A stretch of DNA of 59,312 bases from contig PLPK01000081.1 of assembly GCA_003159795.1 (NCBI GenBank), forward strand, positions 1-59,312. The letters are read 5' to 3'. This document shows positions 9,093 to 17,646 of this stretch, in pieces (position 1 is the stretch's first letter; each line of letters starts with the position of its first letter). The position numbers and the translations under genes were made by a program. The notes beneath the pieces were generated by a model, which was not told the DNA's origin, ran no database searches, and was given only the letters and a program-made list of their open reading frames with translations. Source of the stretch: Acidimicrobiaceae bacterium. Lineage in GTDB: Bacteria > Actinomycetota > Acidimicrobiia > Acidimicrobiales > Bog-793.

Positions 9093-9359
9093 CCACCGTA
9101 GCCAAGGACGGGCCGGTGCGCGCTGGCCGCGCCCGTTCCGAGCCCTGGGACGGCACCGGCCCGCCCCAATGCCCACAACCGCGCACTGGGGTCGCAGGAC
9201 GCTTCCCGGCCGAGCTCCGATCCGGTCTGGTGACGATGTGGTCGTTGGCTGGGGAGCCGCGCACCCACCCGTCGCCCGGCGGACGGTTGGCCTCGGCGCG
9301 GGACTGACATGAATTGCCCCCCCTTGTGACACGTTTGCGTGTTCACTAACCTCACTGTT
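9093..9359. other. Divergent intergenic region
   Basis: This region lies between the oxidoreductase and the AdoMetDC-like gene. No gene is supported. Near the right end is a run of eight C followed by a small hairpin ACACG-TTTG-CGTGT at 9330-9343, just before the start codon of the plus-strand gene. It could affect translation but is too short to call. The stretch must hold the promoters of both flanking genes. Confidence 0.35.
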
Positions 9360-9737
9360 ATGCACCAGCCTCGTGGCTCACTCATTAATCGGGAGGTGCC
9401 GGACCTCGCCCCGACGATCTACCGGCAGCGCCTGGTCGTCGAGGGCTGCCCCGCGGCGCCGATCGACGACGGCACGATCCGCCGCTACCTCTCCGGGCTC
9501 TCCGACGTCTGCGGGATGAAGCGCCTGATCGAGCCCGTCACCCACCGCTCCGACACCTACGGCTGGGCCGGCTGGGTCCACTGGGAGTCCTCCGGTGCAC
9601 ATTTCTACGCCTGGGAGCAGCCGCTCCTGTTCTTCAGCGTCGACGTCTACACGTGCTCGCCGTTCGACGCCGAGGAGGTCGTCGCCTACACGAGGTCGTT
9701 CTTCGGTGCCGACGAGATCGTCTCCCGGAACTTCTGA
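9360..9737 (+). CDS. S-adenosylmethionine decarboxylase-like protein
   Basis: The 125-residue protein resembles the small bacterial/archaeal AdoMet decarboxylase fold. It has an N-terminal strand RQRLVVEGC, a middle helix, THRSDTYGWAGWVHWESSGA, and a strand FFSVDVYTCSPFD. VDVYTC matches the family's V-D-L/V-F/Y-T-C segment with the catalytic Cys. WESSGAHFYAWE occupies the place of E-S-H-x-x-I-H-T-W, where the Ser becomes the pyruvoyl group. The alignment is not clean there: the second family histidine appears as Tyr (YAW for HTW), so catalysis is uncertain. The start is ambiguous (ATG 9360, GTG 9339 or a later GTG). The next gene follows after 16 bases, implying an operon. Confidence 0.55.
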   Translation: MHQPRGSLINREVPDLAPTIYRQRLVVEGCPAAPIDDGTIRRYLSGLSDVCGMKRLIEPVTHRSDTYGWAGWVHWESSGAHFYAWEQPLLFFSVDVYTCSPFDAEEVVAYTRSFFGADEIVSRNF

Positions 9738-9753
9738 GAGCCGTGAGGCGGCC

Positions 9754-10656
9754 GTGACGACCCTCGACGCCAGGGCCGCCGAGCTCGAGCGCCTCGCCCG
9801 CTCGGTCATCGGCGGCGACGCGCGCCAGCCGTTCGGCGCCTACGTCTTCGGGGCCGACGACCCGGCCGCCGAGCTGGGTCGCAGCGTCGAACGGGCGGTC
9901 TTCCTCGAGGCGTTCGGCAACACGCCGGAGCTCCTCGCGGCCGAGTACGGGTCGTACGAGGCGTCGAGCCTGTTCTTCACGGTCCTCGACCACCGCCGGT
10001 TGTGCCCGGCCGGCGTGATCCGGATCATCGTGCCGACGGAGCACGGTCCCGGACTGAAGACGCTGAACGACATTGAGCCGCTCTGGCACGAGTCGGCGGA
10101 GTCGATCCTTTCCCGTAGCGGGATCGGGCTCACGTTGGGCCGGACCTGGGACATCGCGACCCTTGCCATCGACCCGGGGTACCGCAGCGCCGCCGCGACC
10201 GGGCTCGTCGCGATGGGCCTGTACCAGTCGATCGTCCGCACCGGCGAAGCGCTCGGCGTCGAGTGGATGGTCGCGATCCTCGATCGCGCCGTGTTCCGGA
10301 TGTCCAAGGCCCGCTTCCACCAGCCGTTCTTCGCTCTCGCGGAGGGCCGCCCATATCTCGGCTCGCGCGACAGCCTGCCGATCTACGGCTGCGTCTCGGA
10401 CTGGCGCCGCCGGCTCGCGATCGAGGACCCGGCGATCCACGGGATCATCTACGAGGGTGTCGGCATCGAACCGGCGCTGCGCCCCCTCGACCTCGTCGAG
10501 TCGACCGAGCTGGCGCAGACGATCTTCACCGCGCCCGAGCTCAAGCTGAAGGGCGCCGCGAGGTCCTTCTCTCGGCGAGCTCGTGGTTCGCCGGGAGCAG
10601 AACCGGTACGGCCGGCTGCCGCCGCTCCGCCGCTGCGTAGGGCTGCGTCCGCGTGA
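9754..10656 (+). CDS. GNAT-fold acyltransferase resembling autoinducer/N-acyl amino acid synthases
   Basis: The protein (300 residues from a GTG) has a GNAT-like core. RAVFLEAFGNT is followed by YGSYEASSLFFTVLDH, CPAGVIRIIVP, and TWDIATLAIDPGYRSAAATG, where a central strand leads into the pantetheine loop. ARFHQPFFALAEGRPYLGS follows. This order (a V-F-x-E-x-F opening, paired strands with V-L-D and P-x-G-x-x-R, then an A-x-x-P-x-Y-R motif) resembles LuxI-type and N-acyl amino acid synthases. The identification is by fold pattern only. A low-complexity Ala/Pro/Arg tail overlaps the 3' end of the convergent GGDEF-EAL gene by 116 bases. It is paired with the upstream AdoMetDC-like gene. Confidence 0.55.
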   Translation: MTTLDARAAELERLARSVIGGDARQPFGAYVFGADDPAAELGRSVERAVFLEAFGNTPELLAAEYGSYEASSLFFTVLDHRRLCPAGVIRIIVPTEHGPGLKTLNDIEPLWHESAESILSRSGIGLTLGRTWDIATLAIDPGYRSAAATGLVAMGLYQSIVRTGEALGVEWMVAILDRAVFRMSKARFHQPFFALAEGRPYLGSRDSLPIYGCVSDWRRRLAIEDPAIHGIIYEGVGIEPALRPLDLVESTELAQTIFTAPELKLKGAARSFSRRARGSPGAEPVRPAAAAPPLRRAASA

Positions 10657-12970
10657 GCAGCCCGAGCACGTCGATGATCTGGTCGGCACGGGCGGGGCGG
10701 GCGTAGAAGTAGCCCTGGGCGGCGCTGCAGCCGAGCTCCATCAGATGCCGGGCCTGTTGGGCCGTCTCGACACCCTCGACGATCGTCTGGATCCCCAGCG
10801 CGCTGCTCATCGCGACGATCGCCGCGATAAGCGACTCCGAGGCCACGGGCTCGCCGTCCGACATGTCGGCGACGAAGCTCTGATCGATCTTCAAGATGTT
10901 GATCGGCAGGCGCTGCAGGTAGGCGAGCGACGAGTACTTCGTCCCGAAGTCGTCGACGGCGATCTGGATGCCGAGGCGGCGTAGCGCCGTCAGCGAGGCG
11001 ATCGAGAGCTCGGGGTTGCTCATCATCTCGGACTCGGTGAGCTCGAGCGTGAGCGCCGAGCCCTCCAGCCCGTGCACGACGAGGGCACGCCCGACCCGCT
11101 GCACAAGCAGCTCGTCCTGCAACTGGAGCGCCGAAAGGTTGACCGCCGCGGTGAGGTGCCCGAAACCCGGGATGGCGCGGCAGACGACGAGCTGACGGAG
11201 CGCGTCGTCGAGGACCCAGCTGCCGATCTCGCCGATGAGGTCGCTCTCCTCTGCGATCGGGATGAAGCGCTTCGGCAGGAGCACGCCGAGCGTCGGGTGC
11301 GCCCAGCGGACGAGGGCCTCGAAGCCGAGCACCTCGTTGTGGCCCATCCGCACGATCGGCTGGAACACGAGGTGGAGCTCGTGGCGCTCGACGGCGCGGC
11401 GCAGGTCGCGTGCGATCTCGACCCGTTCGGTTAGGTGGACGCGCATCGAGTCGTCGAAGACGGCGACCGCGTCGCGACCGGCCTCCTTGGCCTGGTGGAC
11501 GGCCGTGTCGGCGTCGCGGATGAGCACCTCGGGATCGAACGAGGCGTCCGGGGTCGCGAAGGCCATCCCGATCGACGCCGTGACGAACAACTCCGAACCG
11601 TCGATGCGGAACGGCGCCCGCAGGCACCCGCGCAACCGGTTGGCGAAGGCGCGGGCCTCGGAGACACCGACGCTCCCGCCGAGCACGACGACGAACTCGT
11701 CGCCGCCGATCCGGCTGACGAGATCGCCGGCGCGGGAGTTCTCGGCGAGACGCCTGGCGACCTGGACGAGGAGCTCGTCGCCGTGGCGGTGGCCGAGGGT
11801 GTCGTTGATGAGCTTGAACCGGTCGAGGTCGAAGAACATCAGCCCGATCGGCGTCCCCCGTGACGACGACCGCGCCGCGAGATCGCTGAGGTGCTGCTCC
11901 ATCGCCTGGCGGTTCGGCAATCCGGTGAGGGCGTCGTGCAACGCCCGGTAGATGAGGCGCGCCTCCGAGTGCTCGGCCGACTGCACCGCCTGGAGGATCT
12001 GCAGGATCGCCACCGTCGTTAGGGCGACGATGATCGCGAACAGCGCCAGCCGTTCGGTCGTCGGGTACCGCCGCTCCTGCAGCACGAGCAGTGCCGGGAC
12101 GAAGAAGGCGATCCCGACGAGCGCGATGCGGCCCGGGGTCCACCGCGGCGCGCGCTTGTCGGCGGGCTCGGTGAGCGTGCGCATCGAGGGATCGAGCGCA
12201 CAGGTCGCCGCCCCGGCGAAGGCGATCACGTAGGGCAGGTCGAGGATGTTGACGGGGATGCTGACGAGGTGGATCTCGGCGAACATGTAGAGCGCGTCGC
12301 CGACGAACATCGAGAGCAATCCGGCGATGAGGAAGCGGTCCGCCGTGCACCGCTCGCGGCTCGTGGCGAAGGCGATCTGCAGCGTCATGATGAGCAGGAA
12401 GAGCGAGGCCGCCGGGTAGAGAACGAGGATCAGCTTCAGGTCCACCGGCGTGCCCCGGCGCGCCAGCACGGGCTCGATCACGTACACGAGCGAGCAGGCG
12501 AGCACGGCGAGCGACGCGATGACGGCGTCGTAGATGATGCCGAGGCGGTGGCGCGTCGACCCGGTGCGGGCCCGGACGATGACGATGAGCGCCGCGCCCA
12601 GGATCGCGTAGCCCGGCAGCACGATGAGATCCGGGATGAGCGAGCGGTGCGCCGTGAGGACACCGAGCGTGTGCAGGTCGTCGCGGGCGATGCCGCCGGC
12701 TACAAAGAGCATGAAGGCGGTGAGCGCCATGAACCACGGCAGGCGTTTCGCCGGGTGGTAGCGGTGGACGCCGAACGCGATCGCCCCGATCGTGCCGGCA
12801 GTCGCCAAACCGAAGGCCACTCCCTCGGTCGCATCGACGAGGGCGAGGGCGACGAGGACCACCCAGACGCCCGCCACGACGAGGCGGCGGCGCGTGACGA
12901 CGAAGATCCCGAGGCGCTTCGAGGCGGTATCGGGCTGCGGCGAGTTCTCCCTCCGGGTCAGGACCGCCAC
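10541..12970 (-). CDS. Membrane-bound GGDEF-EAL protein (c-di-GMP turnover)
   Basis: The 809-residue protein (from GTG 12970) has about nine N-terminal membrane helices with no recognisable sensor domain. A GGDEF domain follows with intact RIGGDEF (about 421-426) and the inhibitory I-site RAGD nine residues upstream. An EAL domain carries FEALVRW (about 550), VDDFGT, IVEGVET and QGYFYARP. Both domains keep their catalytic residues, so it could make and degrade c-di-GMP. The start was set by a near-perfect GAGGAGGTGATAGGT before the GTG. An ATG 111 bases upstream is weaker. Its neighbour across the divergent spacer is a WhiG/FliA-type sigma factor, a class controlled by c-di-GMP in Streptomyces. 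Confidence 0.92.
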   Translation of the reverse strand: MAVLTRRENSPQPDTASKRLGIFVVTRRRLVVAGVWVVLVALALVDATEGVAFGLATAGTIGAIAFGVHRYHPAKRLPWFMALTAFMLFVAGGIARDDLHTLGVLTAHRSLIPDLIVLPGYAILGAALIVIVRARTGSTRHRLGIIYDAVIASLAVLACSLVYVIEPVLARRGTPVDLKLILVLYPAASLFLLIMTLQIAFATSRERCTADRFLIAGLLSMFVGDALYMFAEIHLVSIPVNILDLPYVIAFAGAATCALDPSMRTLTEPADKRAPRWTPGRIALVGIAFFVPALLVLQERRYPTTERLALFAIIVALTTVAILQILQAVQSAEHSEARLIYRALHDALTGLPNRQAMEQHLSDLAARSSSRGTPIGLMFFDLDRFKLINDTLGHRHGDELLVQVARRLAENSRAGDLVSRIGGDEFVVVLGGSVGVSEARAFANRLRGCLRAPFRIDGSELFVTASIGMAFATPDASFDPEVLIRDADTAVHQAKEAGRDAVAVFDDSMRVHLTERVEIARDLRRAVERHELHLVFQPIVRMGHNEVLGFEALVRWAHPTLGVLLPKRFIPIAEESDLIGEIGSWVLDDALRQLVVCRAIPGFGHLTAAVNLSALQLQDELLVQRVGRALVVHGLEGSALTLELTESEMMSNPELSIASLTALRRLGIQIAVDDFGTKYSSLAYLQRLPINILKIDQSFVADMSDGEPVASESLIAAIVAMSSALGIQTIVEGVETAQQARHLMELGCSAAQGYFYARPARADQIIDVLGLLTRTQPYAAAERRQPAVPVLLPANHELAERRTSRRPSA

Positions 12971-13521
12971 ACCTATCACCTCCTCGCCTTGTCCCCCGCC
13001 TAACGGCACGTCAGCGATTCGTCTTAAGGGTTCGGTGCCCAATGGCGGGCCAGAATCCCAGTTACCACGTAGCGTGATCATCTAACCACCCTTAGTGATG
13101 CTACTCCCCGTCTCGCCGGCCCGGGCAGCCCCGACGCCGGATACTGAGCCCAGCGGCCCTCCCCATTGGTCCGCCGCCACAATCGGCAACGCAGCCGACT
13201 CCTCCTCCCACCGCACCGCCGCGCCCCGCGCAGCGCCCGCTTTCCCGGCTTTTGCCATGTCCCCGATGCACGAAAACATGGGCATCCGGTCGGCTGTCGA
13301 TTGTGCCTATTCGCGGCACTCCGTAGTCACATTACCACTGAGAGTGACTTTTTGAGGAAGTCCTGAAATTGGGGCTACCGCTAGTCAATACGAGTTGCCT
13401 ATGATGCAAATGTGCTAGGAGTAGACACTGAAGCTGATGGGGCACGAATTGCTCATATGTCACGCTGCGTGCCCGCGCGGTGGCGATGCGTGGCGGCTGT
13501 CCCCAGCGGGCTGGTGGGACA
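12971..13521. promoter_or_regulatory. Divergent promoter region with inverted repeats
   Basis: About 550 bases separate the divergent GGDEF-EAL and sigma factor genes. The part from about 13300 to 13470 is clearly less GC-rich than its surroundings. It holds AGTCAC (13325-13330) pairing with GTGACT (13344-13349) followed by five Ts, and a perfect GGGCACG (13440-13446) / CGTGCCC (13468-13474) pair about 50 bases before the sigma start. These could be a terminator-like hairpin and an operator. No GEMM-type c-di-GMP riboswitch core was recognised and no gene is supported. Confidence 0.4.
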
Positions 13522-14367
13522 GTGACCGCCGAACTCGTCGAGCAGCCGGCTGAGGCCGTCGCCGGGCGCTTCTTTTACACCGCGCCCTCCTATGCCAGTC
13601 TGTGGGATCACTTCTGGGCGACGCGTGACGAGCTCAGCCGCAACGACCTCCTCCTCGCCTACGAGCCCATCGTCCTCGTCGTCATCGGCCAGCTCCCGGG
13701 ATCGGTCCGCGCCCACTGGGACCGCGGGGACCTCGTCGGCTTCGGCATCCTCGGTCTCGTCGCCGCGATCGACCGCTTCGACCCGGCGTCGACGATCGAG
13801 CGCTTCCCCGGCTACGCCTCGCTCCGGATCCGCGGCGCGATCTACGACGAGCTGCGCCGGCTCGACTGGCTCCCCCGCTCGGTCCGCAAACGCGTGTCCG
13901 AGTACCAGTCGACCGCCGACGAGCTCGGCCACCGGTTCGGGCGTGCGCCCGTCTCCTCCGAGGTCCTCGACACGATGGGCGTCCTCGGCGCGGCGCGCCA
14001 GGCGGTCCTGTCGGGCCTGCAGTCCTCGCAGCTGCTCCACCTCGACCGCGTCGTCGAGGTCGAGGGGTCCGACGGCACGATCCGCCTCTGCGACGTCCTG
14101 CCCAGCCAGGACGGCGGCGATCCCGAGACGGCCCTCGTCGAGTCCGAGGAGGTCGCGGCGCTCCGCCGCGCCATCGACGAGCTCCCCGAGCGCCAGCGCC
14201 GGGTCATCAGGCTCCACCTGTTCGAGGGTTTCACCTTCGAGCAGATCGGCGCCCAGCTCGGCGTCACCGCCTCACGGGTCTGCCAGATCGAGGGCACAGC
14301 GATCCGGACGCTGCGCGTGCTCCTCGGGAGCTTCGCCGACGAGATCCTGCCCGTCGGCACGGTCTAA
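13522..14367 (+). CDS. RNA polymerase sigma factor, FliA/WhiG type
   Basis: The 281-residue group 3 sigma factor has region 2 (DLVGFGILGLVAAIDRFDP, then FPGYASLRIRGAIYDELR), the WLPRSVRK segment diagnostic of the FliA/WhiG/SigD class, a region 3 segment, and region 4 (LPERQRRVIRLHLFEGFTFE, then a helix-turn-helix with GVTASRVCQIE). In Streptomyces WhiG drives sporulation genes; FliA drives motility. No flagellar gene and no RsiG- or FlgM-like anti-sigma gene is seen in the window. The start is a GTG at 13522; the frame is open 42 bases further upstream. The gene is a plus-strand unit between minus-strand genes, converging on rnj with a 15-base gap. Confidence 0.9.
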   Translation: MTAELVEQPAEAVAGRFFYTAPSYASLWDHFWATRDELSRNDLLLAYEPIVLVVIGQLPGSVRAHWDRGDLVGFGILGLVAAIDRFDPASTIERFPGYASLRIRGAIYDELRRLDWLPRSVRKRVSEYQSTADELGHRFGRAPVSSEVLDTMGVLGAARQAVLSGLQSSQLLHLDRVVEVEGSDGTIRLCDVLPSQDGGDPETALVESEEVAALRRAIDELPERQRRVIRLHLFEGFTFEQIGAQLGVTASRVCQIEGTAIRTLRVLLGSFADEILPVGTV

Positions 14368-14382
14368 GACCGCGGGCGACCC

Positions 14383-16044
14383 TCAGGTCTCCATCACGAC
14401 CGGCACGATCATCGGCCGGCGCTTCGTCCGTTCGTTCACGATCTTGCCGACGGCGCGACGCGCCGCCCGCCGTAGTGCGTCCGCCTCGCGTGAGCCGCTC
14501 TCGACGACCTCGGCGACGGCCTTCACGACGGCGGAGCGGGCGTCGTCGAGCAGTTCCTCGGCCTCGGGCGCGTGCACCCAGCCCCGCGTGATGATCTCCG
14601 GCCCGGTGACGATCTCCCCGGAGCGGGAGTCGACGGCGAGCACGACGACGACGACACCCTCCTCGGCCAGCACCCGCCGGTCGCGCAGCACCCCCATGCC
14701 GACATCGCCGACCACCCCGTCGACGAAGAGGTAGCCCGCCGCCTCCTCGCCGTCGAAGTCGATCCGCTCGTCGGTGAGCCGCACGGCGTCGCCGTCCTCG
14801 CACAGGAGCACGCTGCGCTCGTCGACCCCCATCTCGATCGCCAGGCGGGCGTGCCGCAACAGGTGCCGGTACTCCCCGTGCACCGGGATGAAACACTGCG
14901 GACGGGCGACGTTGATGAGTGTCGCCAGCTCGCCCTGCTTGCCGTGCCCGCTCTCGTGGACATGGGCGATGCCCGAGTGGATGATGTTCGCCCCGCGACG
15001 CGCGAGCCCGTCGATCACCTTGGCGACGGCCCACTCGTTACCGGGGATGGCGTGGCTCGAGAGCACGACGATGTCCCCTTCGGCGACGGTAAGCCGGCGA
15101 CTCTCACCCGCGGCGAGCAACGACAGCGCCGACATCGGCTCGCCCTGGGACCCGGTCGAGATGACGCAGACCTCGCCGGGCGAGAGCTCGTCGACCTTGT
15201 CCACGTCGATGAGCGAGCCCGGCGGGATCGAGAGCAGTCCGAGCTCGCGGGCCAGTGCCACGTTGCGCAGCATCGACCGCCCGAGCAGCGCGATCTTGCG
15301 CCCGTTGGCGATCGCCGCGTCGGAGAGCTGCTGGATCCGGTGGATGTGGCTCGCGAAACAGGCGACGAGCACCCGGTGCTCCGGGTGCTCGACGAAGATC
15401 TGGCGGAGCGTCTCGCCGACGGTGCGTTCCGAGCGCGTGAACCCGGGCTCCTCGGCGTTCGTCGAGTCCGACAGCAAAAGGCGGATGCCGACGGTGTCGG
15501 CGAGCGACCCGATGCGCGCGAGGTCGGTCCGGCGGCCGTCGACGGGCGTGAGATCGAGCTTGAAGTCCCCCGAATGCAGCACCACGCCCTGGGGCGTGTG
15601 GAAGGCGACGGCGAAGCCCTGCGGCACCGAGTGCGTGACCGGGATGAACTCGACATCGAACGGGCCGATCTTCCGGCGCTCCCCGTCGGCGACGGTGATC
15701 AGCTCGGAGCGCCCCGCTGAACCGGAGTCCTCGAGGCGCGACTGGGCGAGACCGAGGCTGAGGGCCGAGCCGAAGACCTTCGTCTCGATGTCGCGCAGCA
15801 GGAACCCGAGCCCGCCGATGTGGTCCTCGTGGCCGTGGGTGAGCACGATCCCCTCGATGCGCCCGGCGTTCTCTCTCAGGTAGGAGAAGTCGGGCAGGAC
15901 GAGGTCGACGCCGGGCATCTCCTGGTCGGGGAACATGATCCCGCAGTCGAGGACGATGACCCGGCCGTCGTGCTCGATGGCCGCGCAGTTCCTCCCGATC
16001 TCCCCCAGACCACCGAGGAAGACGAGCCTGACTTGCTCAGCCAC
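14383..16044 (-). CDS. rnj: Ribonuclease J
   Basis: RNase J is an endo-/5'-exoribonuclease of the beta-CASP metallo-beta-lactamase family. The 553-residue protein starts AEQVRLVFLGGLGEIGRN and has the metal motif LTHGHEDHIGG (H70, H72, D74, H75). It also has HSGDFKLD and the beta-CASP motifs SDSTNAEEPGFT, ISTGSQGEPMSAL and FIPVHGEYRHL. The C-terminal RNase J domain is intact (TRGWVHAPE...). The GTG start overlaps the end of dapA by eight bases (GTGGCTGA), so the two are translationally coupled. The dapA-rnj pair is conserved in actinobacteria, where ftsK usually comes next. Confidence 0.95.
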   Translation of the reverse strand: MAEQVRLVFLGGLGEIGRNCAAIEHDGRVIVLDCGIMFPDQEMPGVDLVLPDFSYLRENAGRIEGIVLTHGHEDHIGGLGFLLRDIETKVFGSALSLGLAQSRLEDSGSAGRSELITVADGERRKIGPFDVEFIPVTHSVPQGFAVAFHTPQGVVLHSGDFKLDLTPVDGRRTDLARIGSLADTVGIRLLLSDSTNAEEPGFTRSERTVGETLRQIFVEHPEHRVLVACFASHIHRIQQLSDAAIANGRKIALLGRSMLRNVALARELGLLSIPPGSLIDVDKVDELSPGEVCVISTGSQGEPMSALSLLAAGESRRLTVAEGDIVVLSSHAIPGNEWAVAKVIDGLARRGANIIHSGIAHVHESGHGKQGELATLINVARPQCFIPVHGEYRHLLRHARLAIEMGVDERSVLLCEDGDAVRLTDERIDFDGEEAAGYLFVDGVVGDVGMGVLRDRRVLAEEGVVVVVLAVDSRSGEIVTGPEIITRGWVHAPEAEELLDDARSAVVKAVAEVVESGSREADALRRAARRAVGKIVNERTKRRPMIVPVVMET

Positions 16045-16960
16045 CGAAGCTCCGGGTGTGGCGCCAGTCGTCGAGCTCGGCGAGCACGGCCCTGGCACGT
16101 TGCTCGAGTCCGGAAGGGGCCGGACCCATCGGCAGGCGGCACTCGCCGCCGGGCAGCCCGAGTGCCCGCAGTACGGCCTTCAGGGGCACCGGGTTGGGGG
16201 CATCGTCGCTCGACTCGTAGACGAAGCTCGGGATGAGCGCCCGGGCGATCTCGAGCGACCCTTCCACGTCGCCGGACCGGAAGCGCGTGATCATCTCGCC
16301 ACACTCGACGCCGCACCAATGGGTCGCGACACCGATCAGCCCGACGGCCCCGACGCTCAGCAGCGGCAGGGTCATCAGGTCGTCGCCGGAGTAGCACTCG
16401 AAATCCGCAGGCGCGCGCGCGAGCAACCGCTCCGTGGCGGGCGCGTCGCCGGCCGCGTCCTTCAGGCCCACGATGTTGTCGACCTCGGAGGCGAGCTCCA
16501 GGATCGTCTCGGACGCGATCTTGCGTCCCGTGCGAACGGGGATGTCGTAGAGGATGACCGGCAGGCTCGTCGCCTCGGCGATGGCACGGAAATGGGCCAC
16601 GAGGCCGGCCTGCGAGGGCCGGTTGTAGTACGGGGTGACGGCGAGGACGCCGTCGACCCCGGCGACGGTCGCCAGCTTCACGAGTTCGACCGAGTGCCGC
16701 GTGTCGTTCGACGTCGCCCCCGCGAGCACTGGGACGTTGACCGCCGAGGCGACGGTCCGCCACAGCGACACGCGCTCGTCGTCCGACAACGTCGCCGCCT
16801 CGCCGGTCGACCCGGTGACGACGAGGCCGTCGCTGCCGTGCTCGACGAGGTACTTCGCCAGCGTCGCGGCACCGACGAGGTCGACGCCGGCGGACCCGTC
16901 GAACGGCGTCGCCATCGCCGTGAGGACGGTGCCGAACCGGGGTGGACGCGGAGCGGTCAC
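16037..16960 (-). CDS. dapA: 4-hydroxy-tetrahydrodipicolinate synthase
   Basis: DapA condenses pyruvate with aspartate semialdehyde in the diaminopimelate/lysine pathway. The 307-residue TIM-barrel protein has the Schiff-base lysine in NIVGLKDAAGD, the catalytic tyrosine in VTPYYNRPS, and the substrate-entry signature GSTGEAATLSDDE. The start is the GTG at 16960; AGGAG runs straight into it, which is unusually close, but no other start keeps the conserved FGTVLTAMATPF strand. It is coupled to rnj by an eight-base overlap. The pathway partner dapB lies about 1.1 kb upstream on the same strand. Confidence 0.95.
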   Translation of the reverse strand: MTAPRPPRFGTVLTAMATPFDGSAGVDLVGAATLAKYLVEHGSDGLVVTGSTGEAATLSDDERVSLWRTVASAVNVPVLAGATSNDTRHSVELVKLATVAGVDGVLAVTPYYNRPSQAGLVAHFRAIAEATSLPVILYDIPVRTGRKIASETILELASEVDNIVGLKDAAGDAPATERLLARAPADFECYSGDDLMTLPLLSVGAVGLIGVATHWCGVECGEMITRFRSGDVEGSLEIARALIPSFVYESSDDAPNPVPLKAVLRALGLPGGECRLPMGPAPSGLEQRARAVLAELDDWRHTRSFGG

Positions 16961-17097
16961 CTCCTGACGCTACCGCACCCGCCCGCCGACGGACCTGCCG
17001 GCACGCCGGGGACGAACCCGCCGGAAACTGGGGAGGATCCCGGCCCCCGGAGACGCAGCCTGGGAGCCGGGGTCCACGACCCCGAGCGAGGCGATCG

Positions 17098-17646
17098 TCA
17101 GAGCTCCGCCGCCTCCGACACCTTGCGGCCGTGCCACAGGCCCGCCAGCACGAGCACGAGCATCAGCCCCGCCGCGCAGAACGCCGCGAGCGCCGCATCG
17201 CCGGCGATCTGGCCCATCTGCCAGAAGGCGTAGGCGCTGAGGAGAAGACCGCGCAGCGTCTGGCCCTGGAACAGGACCTGCACCTTGGCGGCCAGTTCCT
17301 TGTTGTTCGGGTGGGCGAGCGCCTGCTCGCTCGCCTGCGCGTAGGTGAGGCCGTGGTCGATCTCGGTCACGTGGACGCCGATGAAGTGGTCGGCCCACAC
17401 CTCGGCCTGCTGGCCGTTGGTGAGCTGCTGCCCCGCGTACGGGTCGAGGTACGGACCGATCTTCGGGCTCGCGAGCGCCGTGCTCCCCTTCGGCGGGAAG
17501 TAGATCTTCTGCTCGGCGAGCTGATTGTGGACCTGACCCGACAGGTAGCTCCCGCCCCAGGCGAGAAGCGAACCGGCGGCGATGAGCACGACCATCACGA
17601 CGAGCCCGCCCATGGTCACGAGTCGGTCAAAGGTCTTCCTGCGCAT
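17098..17646 (-). CDS. Small membrane protein with a periplasmic-like loop, unknown function
   Basis: The 182-residue protein has one membrane helix near the N-terminus (about 11-35) and one or two near the C-terminus (about 130-170). The loop between them contains KIYFPPKGS, YLDPYAGQQLTNGQQAEVWA and HFIGVHV. I recall this loop pattern from hypothetical proteins of many actinobacteria but no assigned function. AGGAGGATGGC precedes the ATG, a strong ribosome binding site. It lies between dapB and dapA, the position often taken by thyX in related genomes, with a 137-base gap to dapA. Co-transcription with lysine genes is likely but proves nothing about its role. Confidence 0.75.
   Translation of the reverse strand: MRRKTFDRLVTMGGLVVMVVLIAAGSLLAWGGSYLSGQVHNQLAEQKIYFPPKGSTALASPKIGPYLDPYAGQQLTNGQQAEVWADHFIGVHVTEIDHGLTYAQASEQALAHPNNKELAAKVQVLFQGQTLRGLLLSAYAFWQMGQIAGDAALAAFCAAGLMLVLVLAGLWHGRKVSEAAEL

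Noticed and set aside
9070-9100. GTTCGAAC resembling a tRNA T-loop
   Set aside because: The flanking bases do not form a T-stem and no anticodon or acceptor arm is present. It lies at the oxidoreductase N-terminus.
13325-13353. AGTCAC/GTGACT stem followed by five Ts as a terminator
   Set aside because: No plus-strand gene ends nearby and the stem is only six base pairs with a 13-base loop; left as a note in the intergenic entry.
12971-13480. c-di-GMP (GEMM) riboswitch ahead of the GGDEF-EAL gene
   Set aside because: The conserved core sequence and paired stems were not found on either strand; only short inverted repeats are present.
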